This document shows, piece by piece, positions 6,274-11,238 of a stretch of 12,456 bases of DNA. Each line of letters begins with the position of its first letter. The stretch's first letter is position 1. Location: contig DASROJ010000317.1 of assembly GCA_035646975.1 (NCBI GenBank), positions 1 through 12,456 on the forward strand, given 5' to 3'. Source of the stretch: DASROJ01 sp035646975. Its GTDB lineage: Bacteria; Acidobacteriota; Polarisedimenticolia; JACPZX01; DASXTC01. Below the pieces are notes generated by a model. The model did no database searches. It saw nothing but the letters and a program-made list of their open reading frames with translations, and was not told the origin of the DNA. The position numbers and the translations under genes were made by a program.

Positions 6274-7224
6274 ATGAAGCCGCTGGATCGGGACATCAAG
6301 GTGTTTTCGGGCAGCGCCAACAGGGGGCTGGCCAGGGATATCTGCGGCTACCTCGATCTGCCGGAAGGGCAGATAACCCTCAAGAAGTTCACCGACGGCG
6401 AGATCTACTGCCAGGTCACCGAGAACGTCCGGGGCACCGACGTGTTCATCCTCCAGCCCACCTGCACGCCGGTCAACGAGCACCTCATGGAACTTCTATT
6501 GATGATCGACGCATTTAAGCGCGCCTCGGCCCACCGGATCACCGCGGTGATCCCCTACTACGGCTACGCGCGACAGGATCGCAAGGACAAGCCCCGCGTG
6601 CCGATTTCCGCCAAGCTGGTGGCCGACCTGATTTCCGCCGCCGGCGCGCATCGCATCCTGACGGTGGACCTGCACGCGCCGGCCATCCAGGGCTTCTTCG
6701 ACATCCCGGTGGATCACCTATTCGCGGCGCCGGTCTTCGTGGACTACTTCGAGAAGATGAAGATCCCCGACCTGATGATCGTCTCGCCCGACGCGGGCGG
6801 CGTGGAGCGCGCGCGCGCCTTTGCCAAGAGGCTCAATGCGAACCTGGCGATCGTCGACAAGCGGCGCGACGAGGCGGGCGTGGCGCAGCTGATGCATCTG
6901 ATCGGCGACGTCGAGGGAAAGAACACGCTCATCGTGGACGACATCGTGGATACGGCGACGACGCTGACGGAGACCGTCAAGGCGCTGCATGAAGGGGGCG
7001 CCAAGAACATCTATGCCTGCTTCACGCACGGCGTGCTCTCGGGCGACGCGGTGGAGAAGCTCGCCGCCTCGAGCCTGTCCAAGACACTTGTCACCGATAC
7101 GATCCCGATAAGACCAGAGGCTGCAAAGAAGGCGCGCATCGAGGTGCTTTCAGTGTCGGAGCTGCTGGGTGAGGCGATACTCCGAATCCACAACAGCTCA
7201 TCGGTCAGCAGCCTCTTCATCTAG
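6274..7224 (+). CDS. prs: Ribose-phosphate pyrophosphokinase (PRPP synthase, class I)
   Basis: Prs makes PRPP from ribose 5-phosphate and ATP for nucleotide, His, Trp and NAD synthesis. The 316-residue length is standard. Visible motifs are FSGSANRGLA (11-20), FTDGEIYCQV (39-48), PYYGYARQDRK (94-104), the metal/substrate motif DLHAPAIQGFFDIP (132-145), VSPDAGGVERA (170-180), the flexible loop VDKRRDE (194-200), the PRPP loop VDDIVDTATTLTE (221-233) and C-terminal SSSVSSLF. Two sites differ from common class I sequences: Pro-Ala at 136-137, where Gly/Asp/Glu/Ser-Gln is usual, and Thr229, where Gly is usual in the PRPP loop. Key Asp132, His134, Asp222 and Asp223 are kept, so activity is expected. 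GAGAGGA (6257-6263) precedes ATG 6274 by 10 nt. Confidence 0.97.
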   Translation: MKPLDRDIKVFSGSANRGLARDICGYLDLPEGQITLKKFTDGEIYCQVTENVRGTDVFILQPTCTPVNEHLMELLLMIDAFKRASAHRITAVIPYYGYARQDRKDKPRVPISAKLVADLISAAGAHRILTVDLHAPAIQGFFDIPVDHLFAAPVFVDYFEKMKIPDLMIVSPDAGGVERARAFAKRLNANLAIVDKRRDEAGVAQLMHLIGDVEGKNTLIVDDIVDTATTLTETVKALHEGGAKNIYACFTHGVLSGDAVEKLAASSLSKTLVTDTIPIRPEAAKKARIEVLSVSELLGEAILRIHNSSSVSSLFI

Positions 7225-7242
7225 GAAACGCGAGGAATCAAC

Positions 7243-7995
7243 GTGCCCAAGGACATCGTCGTCGAAGCCGAAAAGCGAACCGATCTGGGAAAGAACGCCT
7301 CCCGCCGCATCCGCCGGTCCGGGAAGATCCCTGCTGTTCTGTACGGAGGAGACGGCAGCGTGGAAACGCTGGCCGTCGACCCCAAGCATCTCGAAGCGAT
7401 CCTTCATTCCGAGGCCGGCGAGAACACGCTGTTCGGCGTGAATCTCATGCCGGGCGGCAGGGTGCCGGGCCGCGTCATGATCAAGGAGCATCAGGTGGAT
7501 CCGATCACTGACCGGGTGACGCATGCCGACCTGATGCGCATCGCGATGGACAAGGCGATCCGCGTCCAGGTGACCATCCACCATGTGGGCATCGCCAAGG
7601 GAGTGAAGCTGCAAGGCGGGATCCTCGACCACCCGTTGCGTGAAGTCGAGGTGGAGTGCCTGCCCGCCGATATCCCGGAGCGGATCGAGGTGGACATCAC
7701 GGAGCTCGATCTGGGCAAGAGCCTGCGCGTCTCCGACCTGACGGCGCCGCCGGGAGTGAAGATCCTGACCGACCCCGCCACCGCCTTCATCTCGGTGGTC
7801 GCGCCGACCGTCGAGAAGGAGCCGGTTGCCGCGGTGGAAGGCGCTGCCGTGGAGGCGCCCACCGAGCCGGAGCTGATCCGGAAGGGGAAGGCGGAGACCG
7901 CGGAGGATGGCGAGGCGCCCGAGGGCAAGGATGCCAAGGAAGGCAAACAGGAGAAGAAGGGCGCAGACCGGGGCGGGAAGACCGAGAAGAAGTAG
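7243..7995 (+). CDS. rplY: Large ribosomal subunit protein bL25, CTC long form
   Basis: bL25 binds 5S rRNA. This 250-residue protein has the N-terminal L25 domain (about 4-95; KRTDLGKNASRRIRRSGKIPAVLYG at 11-35 and KEHQVDPITDRVTHADLMRI at 81-100) and the beta domain of the TL5/CTC form (about 100-187; EVECLPADIPERIEVDIT, LRVSDL). A roughly 60-residue charged tail (190-250) rich in Glu, Lys, Gly and Ala ends in KTEKK and looks disordered. It starts with GTG 7243, supported by GAGGA at 7232-7236. In Bacillus the same gene (ctc) sits between prs and pth, as here. The stop is followed with no gap by the pth GTG. Confidence 0.95.
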   Translation: MPKDIVVEAEKRTDLGKNASRRIRRSGKIPAVLYGGDGSVETLAVDPKHLEAILHSEAGENTLFGVNLMPGGRVPGRVMIKEHQVDPITDRVTHADLMRIAMDKAIRVQVTIHHVGIAKGVKLQGGILDHPLREVEVECLPADIPERIEVDITELDLGKSLRVSDLTAPPGVKILTDPATAFISVVAPTVEKEPVAAVEGAAVEAPTEPELIRKGKAETAEDGEAPEGKDAKEGKQEKKGADRGGKTEKK

Positions 7996-8580
7996 GTGGA
8001 CGATATCCGGATGGTGGTCGGGCTCGGCAATCCCGGGCCTCGTTACGGCCGCACCCGCCACAACGTCGGCTTCATGGTTGCCTCCGAGTTGATCCGGAGG
8101 GGGCGGTGCGGCGCCGATCGCATGAAGGACTCGGCGCTGGTGGTGGAAGTGGCGCTTGCCGGCCGCGAGCTGCTGGTGGTCCAGCCGCAGACCTTCATGA
8201 ACACGTCGGGTGTCCCGGTGTCGGCCGTGGCGAGAAGAACGGGGATTGAGCCGTCGCAGATCCTCATGGTCTATGACGACGCCGATCTTCCGGTGGGCGC
8301 CATCCGGGTGCGGCAGGGCGGAAGCCCCGCGGGACACAAAGGGGTGCTATCGATAGTAGAATGCCTCGGAACGCGCGAAGTGCCCCGGGTCAGGCTCGGT
8401 ATCGGAAAGGATGAAGGTGCGCTGGCCGACAGGGTGCTGGCTCCTTTCTCACGGGCCGAGCAGCCGCTGGTGGAGCAGATGATCAGCGATGCCGCAGACG
8501 CGGTGGAGATGAGCGTGTTGCAGGGACTGACCTTGACGATGAACAAGTACAACCGGCGGGCCGTGCCCACCGTGGAGTGA
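7996..8580 (+). CDS. pth: Peptidyl-tRNA hydrolase
   Basis: Pth cleaves peptidyl-tRNAs released from stalled ribosomes. The 194-residue length is standard. Motifs are VVGLGNPGPRYGRTRHNVGF (7-26) with Asn12 and catalytic His22, QPQTFMNTSG (63-72) with Asn69, YDDADLP (93-99) carrying the conserved Asp, and GGSPAGHKGVLSI (108-120). At the position of the E. coli active-site Asn114 (GGHNG) there is Lys115, a substitution that may be lineage-typical and needs checking against relatives. The start is probably GTG 7996, directly after the rplY stop; ATG 8011, just before VVGLGNPG, is the alternative but has no convincing ribosome binding site. Translation is probably coupled to rplY. Confidence 0.95.
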   Translation: MDDIRMVVGLGNPGPRYGRTRHNVGFMVASELIRRGRCGADRMKDSALVVEVALAGRELLVVQPQTFMNTSGVPVSAVARRTGIEPSQILMVYDDADLPVGAIRVRQGGSPAGHKGVLSIVECLGTREVPRVRLGIGKDEGALADRVLAPFSRAEQPLVEQMISDAADAVEMSVLQGLTLTMNKYNRRAVPTVE

Positions 8581-8608
8581 CGTCGAAACCGAAGTTAGAT
8601 GACTCCTT

Positions 8609-8644
8609 GCTCCTGTGGGAGCCAGCGCTCACCCGGGAGCCAAC
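8609..8644 (+). repeat. Duplicated small hairpin in the rpsF leader
   Basis: Two imperfect 18-nt tandem units (8609-8626 and 8627-8644; 13 of 18 positions equal) each contain an inverted repeat: GCTCC-TGTG-GGAGC in the first, GCTC-ACCCGG-GAGC in the second. The stem sequences match between copies while the loops differ. They sit just upstream of the rpsF ribosome binding site (GAGGAG 8651-8656). The pair may be an autoregulatory S6:S18 binding leader; CCG triplets, a feature of known S6:S18 leaders, occur at 8633-8635 and 8647-8649. That role is inference. Confidence 0.45.
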
Positions 8645-8661
8645 GACCGAGAGGAGAACAG

Positions 8662-9123
8662 ATGGCGAAGTACGAGACCCTCTACATCGTCCAGCCCAAC
8701 CTCGCCGAAGAGCAGGTGGACGAGATCGTCCGGACCTTCGAGGCGATCATCCCCGAGCACAAAGGAACCCTCACCAAGACCGACAAGTGGGGCAAGCGCA
8801 AGCTGGCCTACCGCATCGGCAAGCACTGGGAAGGTTCGTACGTCCTCTACGAGTACGAAGGCAGCGGTGCCATCCAGCTCGAGCTGGAGCGGCGGCTCAG
8901 GATCCATGACGACATCATCCGTTACATCACCGTGGCGGTGGATCCGAGAATGGCCGCCGAGCTGGAGCGGAAAGCCGAGCGCGACAAGAAGAACGAAGGA
9001 CGCCGCGACGAAGGGGGAGACGGCTGGGGCGAAGGACGCGACCGGTATGGCGACAGGGATGATTATCAGAGCCGGGGGCCTCGGCGTGAGCGATCCGGGC
9101 GCGGCGGCGAGGAGCGGTCATGA
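8662..9123 (+). CDS. rpsF: Small ribosomal subunit protein bS6 with long charged tail
   Basis: bS6 forms a heterodimer with bS18 on the 30S platform. The core (1-95) shows MAKYETLYIVQPNL, WGKRKLAYRIGKHWEGSYVLYEYEG (43-67) and RRLRIHDDIIRYITV (77-91). The tail at about 97-153 is low-complexity, rich in Arg, Gly, Asp and Glu, with RG and RD pairs, and is longer than in most bS6 proteins. The start ATG 8662 has GAGGAG 5 nt upstream; a longer reading from 8599 would run through the leader hairpins and is unlikely. The stop overlaps the rpsR start (ATGA 9120-9123), so the partners are made in coupled fashion. Confidence 0.96.
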   Translation: MAKYETLYIVQPNLAEEQVDEIVRTFEAIIPEHKGTLTKTDKWGKRKLAYRIGKHWEGSYVLYEYEGSGAIQLELERRLRIHDDIIRYITVAVDPRMAAELERKAERDKKNEGRRDEGGDGWGEGRDRYGDRDDYQSRGPRRERSGRGGEERS

Positions 9124-9437
9124 CATTCGACAAGCGTGAGAGAAACGAGGCCAGCGCGCGTGGAGGCGGAAAGGCAGGCAAGGGGGGCGCCGGGGCCGCG
9201 GGAGGGTTCGCCAAGAAGAAGTACCTCTTCCGACGCAGGAAGTTCTGCAAGTTCTGCGACGAAAAGGTCGAAGTGATCGATTACAAGGATGTCAGGCTGC
9301 TGCAGAGCTTCACGCCGGAGCGGGGCAAGATCCTGCCGCGGCGCATCTCCGGAACATGCGCCATGCACCAGCGGCGTCTGATGCGGGCCATCAAGCGGGC
9401 GCGGCACGTCGCGCTGCTGCCCTACACCACCGATTGA
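9120..9437 (+). CDS. rpsR: Small ribosomal subunit protein bS18
   Basis: The conserved core runs from about residue 35 to 105: RRRKFCKFCDEKVEVIDYKD, LLQSFTPERGKILPRRISGTCAMHQRRL and IKRARHVALLPYTTD. Cys43, Cys46, Cys80 and His83 make it a candidate zinc-binding (C+) form. The first 33 residues are a Gly/Ala/Lys-rich extension not found in the common 75-90 residue proteins. The start ATG 9120 overlaps the rpsF stop. No ssb gene separates rpsF and rpsR, unlike in many Firmicutes. Confidence 0.96.
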   Translation: MTFDKRERNEASARGGGKAGKGGAGAAGGFAKKKYLFRRRKFCKFCDEKVEVIDYKDVRLLQSFTPERGKILPRRISGTCAMHQRRLMRAIKRARHVALLPYTTD

Positions 9438-9459
9438 GCGGACGGGAGAGGAACCGGGC

Positions 9460-9906
9460 ATGATGCGATTGATACTGAGGACCGATGTCGAGCTGCTGGG
9501 CAAGCGGGGAGCGGTGGTGAACGTGGCGCCGGGGTACGGGCGCAACTTCCTGCTGCCCAAGGGGCTCGCCTACGAGTACAGCGAGCCGAACGTCAAGCGG
9601 GTCGACAAGGAGCGGAAGGTACACGAGGTCAAACAGCTCAAGGAACAACAGGAAGCGGCTGACCTGGCAAAGCGCATCGGAGCCGTCTCGTGCACGATTG
9701 TCAGGAAGGTCGGCGAGAGCGACACGTTGTACGGATCGGTGACCAACGCGGACATCGCCGAGTCGCTGCACAAGGAAGGCTTCTCGATCGACAAGAGGAA
9801 GATCGTCCTCGAGGATCCGATCAAGGCGCTGGGCATCTACACCGTGCCCATCCGGCTGCACCCCGAGGTCACGGCCGAGCTGAAGGTCTGGGTCGTCAAG
9901 GAGTAG
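9460..9906 (+). CDS. rplI: Large ribosomal subunit protein bL9
   Basis: This is a 148-residue protein of standard bL9 length. The N-terminal rRNA-binding domain shows LLGKRGAVVNVAPGYGRNFLLPKGLAY (about 12-38), followed by a charged connecting helix (about 40-75) and a C-terminal domain with LYGSVTNADIAESL (89-102), DKRKIVLEDPIKALGIY and HPEVTAELKVWVVKE. Start ATG 9460 is preceded by GAGAGGAA; a second ATG follows at once at 9463. The gene closes the rpsF-rpsR-rplI group and is followed by 42 nt holding a tandem repeat. Confidence 0.97.
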   Translation: MMRLILRTDVELLGKRGAVVNVAPGYGRNFLLPKGLAYEYSEPNVKRVDKERKVHEVKQLKEQQEAADLAKRIGAVSCTIVRKVGESDTLYGSVTNADIAESLHKEGFSIDKRKIVLEDPIKALGIYTVPIRLHPEVTAELKVWVVKE

Positions 9907-9907
9907 G

Positions 9908-9935
9908 CCAGGGTTCAGTCCCCAGGGTTCAGTCC
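9908..9935 (+). repeat. Perfect 14-bp tandem duplication between rplI and the next gene
   Basis: CCAGGGTTCAGTCC occurs twice with no gap (9908-9921 and 9922-9935), ending directly before the AAGGAG ribosome binding site of the following TTG-start gene. Confidence 0.85.
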
Positions 9936-9941
9936 AAGGAG
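9936..9941 (+). promoter_or_regulatory. Strong ribosome binding site deciding a TTG start
   Basis: AAGGAG lies 7 nt before TTG 9949. No ATG or GTG is available in frame between the rplI stop (same frame) and this TTG, so the site fixes the unusual start. Confidence 0.75.
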
Positions 9942-9948
9942 TGGTCCA

Positions 9949-10413
9949 TTGAACGGCTCATCGAAGGACGGCTCATCGAACCGGCTGCGCGTCGTGGTGG
10001 CCTGCGTGCTGGCATGGCTCATCCCCGGCGCGGGGCACTTCTACCTCGGCAAGCGATCCAAGGGGCTCGTCTTTCTCGCGATCGTGGCGGTCACTTTTCT
10101 TACCGGCCTCGCGCTCCAGGGACGCGTCTACCTCGCGACGCCCGAGCAGCCGCTGTCGTATCTCGCCACCTTCGCGAACCTGGCTCTCGGCCCGATGGAC
10201 CTCATCGGCAGGGAGGCCACCTACGAGCGGATTATCTATGTCTTTCCGCGCGAGTCCGACCGGGCGAACTACCAGGACATCCTGGACCGGACGCGGGCCC
10301 GTATTCTCGCGGTGACGCATGAGTACGGCACCACGTTCATCCTGACGGCAGGTCTGATGAACCTGCTGCTGATACTCGACGCGTTCGACTTCGGCATCGG
10401 CAGGAAGATCTGA
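9949..10413 (+). CDS. TM2/DUF6677-like integral membrane protein
   Basis: This is a 154-residue protein starting with TTG. After a polar N-terminus with a duplicated NGSSK/DGSSN motif, hydrophobic segments lie at about 14-33 and 39-57, a weaker one at 69-87, and another at 128-149. LIPGAGHFYLGKRSKGLVF (24-42) is the Pro-Gly-Ala-Gly turn typical of TM2-like proteins. The ending EYGTTFILTAGLMNLLLILDAFDFGIG (125-151) fits what I recall of DUF6677, small membrane proteins of unknown function. A soluble loop of about 40 residues with Arg/Asp/Glu (88-125) separates the two halves. The stop overlaps the next ATG (TGATG 10411-10415). The DUF name is recalled, not searched; function is unknown. Confidence 0.8.
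   Translation: MNGSSKDGSSNRLRVVVACVLAWLIPGAGHFYLGKRSKGLVFLAIVAVTFLTGLALQGRVYLATPEQPLSYLATFANLALGPMDLIGREATYERIIYVFPRESDRANYQDILDRTRARILAVTHEYGTTFILTAGLMNLLLILDAFDFGIGRKI
9953..9980 (+). repeat. 15-bp in-frame tandem duplication at a gene's 5' end
   Basis: ACGGCTCATCGAA occurs at 9953-9965 and 9968-9980, a 15-bp period. It begins 4 nt after the TTG start codon of the DUF6677-like gene, and encodes the paired GSSK/GSSN motifs. Confidence 0.8.
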
Positions 10414-10592
10414 TGGCCAGCCATTTCCTCATCATGTGCCTGTTCTCGATCCTCGTGGGCGCTTTCTTCGCCACGCTGACACGCGACACGATGCGCGAGG
10501 CCATCAAGGCCGCCGCGCTGCTGGCTCTCACGATGGTGGGCATCTCCCTCATCATCGCCTACATCATGTACTTCCTCCCGCTGGGCGGCTGA
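10413..10592 (+). CDS. Small two-helix membrane protein, unrecognised (59 aa)
   Basis: An ATG overlapping the upstream TGA opens a 59-codon frame ending at TGA 10590-10592. The product begins MASHFLIMCLFSILVGAFFA and has two hydrophobic stretches, about 4-21 and 32-56, joined by a charged turn, TLTRDTMREAIK. The basic and acidic turn between two helices suggests a helical hairpin in the inner membrane. The gene is coupled upstream (TGATG) and ends 4 nt before the next TTG start. It fills what would otherwise be a 180-nt gap in a tightly packed operon, which supports it as real. I do not recognise the family and assign no function. Confidence 0.7.
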   Translation: MASHFLIMCLFSILVGAFFATLTRDTMREAIKAAALLALTMVGISLIIAYIMYFLPLGG

Positions 10593-10596
10593 CACG

Positions 10597-11238
10597 TTGA
10601 GCTGGACGCCCCGGCTCGGAACCAGACTGAGCGTCTGGGGCCCGGTGGCGATCTATCTCTGCGCCATCACCTACCTGTCCCATCAGCCGTCGCTGCGCGT
10701 GCCCGGGGGGCTGCCCGACTGGCTGATGCACGGCCTCGAATACGCGGGCCTGGCAGCGCTCCTGTTCAGGGCGCAGGTCCGCACCGGCCGGCGCGGACCG
10801 AAGTCCCTGCTGGCCGCCCTGGCCGGTTGCGCGGCCTTCGGGCTGATCGATGAGTATCACCAGAGCTTCGTTCCCGGCCGGGATGCCTCGCTGCGCGACG
10901 CGCTGGCCGACACCACGGGGGCGGCGCTGGCGCTGATCGGCGCCAGCCTGATACATTCTGTGCGCGGCGGCCGGACGAAAGAGGCCGAGATTACGATTTA
11001 CGGACGCGTCAACTGCCACCTGTGCGATGAGGCGATGGTGGCGGTGAAAACGGCGGCCGCCGGGTACGCCGTCCGCATCCGGAAGATCGACGTGGATGGC
11101 GACGAAGCGCTGCGCCTCGAGTATGGAGACCAGGTGCCGGTGGTCACGGTGAACGACCGCAAGGTGTTCAAGTTCCGGGTCGACCAGGACCGCCTGCGTC
11201 GGATACTGGCGTCCCTTCAGCACAGGAGCGGGTCATGA
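10597..11238 (+). CDS. VanZ-like membrane domain fused to a glutaredoxin-like domain
   Basis: The 213-residue protein has two parts. Residues about 12-121 form a VanZ-like domain with four hydrophobic segments (13-29, 43-58, 70-84, 102-121) and family signatures HGLEYAGLAALLFRA (45-59), IDEYHQSFVPGRDASLRDALADTTGAAL (84-111). Residues about 128-213 form a thioredoxin-fold domain like the short glutaredoxin-like DUF836 group: EITIYGRVNCHLCDEAM with CxxC at Cys140/Cys143, KIDVDGDEALRLEYGDQVPVVTVND with the expected cis-Pro181, and a final helix. Arginines cluster at the N-terminus, in the 59-69 loop and after helix 4, so the positive-inside rule puts the CxxC domain in the cytoplasm. The start is TTG 10597 with a weak ribosome binding site, probably by coupling. 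The stop overlaps the next ATG (ATGA 11235-11238). Substrate unknown. Confidence 0.82.
   Translation: MSWTPRLGTRLSVWGPVAIYLCAITYLSHQPSLRVPGGLPDWLMHGLEYAGLAALLFRAQVRTGRRGPKSLLAALAGCAAFGLIDEYHQSFVPGRDASLRDALADTTGAALALIGASLIHSVRGGRTKEAEITIYGRVNCHLCDEAMVAVKTAAAGYAVRIRKIDVDGDEALRLEYGDQVPVVTVNDRKVFKFRVDQDRLRRILASLQHRSGS

Noticed and set aside
6160..6483. Minus-strand frame across the tRNA giving a GGFEPPN-type peptide
   Set aside because: Such peptides are the known false translation of the reverse strand of a tRNA gene; the tRNA-Gln explains the sequence.
7198..8337. 379-codon minus-strand frame opposite rplY and pth
   Set aside because: It is His/Arg/Leu-rich with no domain and lies opposite two certain genes.
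10940..10990. Frameshift or lost stop creating the VanZ-glutaredoxin fusion
   Set aside because: Both domains are in the same frame with no shift needed, and the linker is short and plausible. GTG 10960 lacks a ribosome binding site, so a separate second gene is less likely, though reads should confirm.
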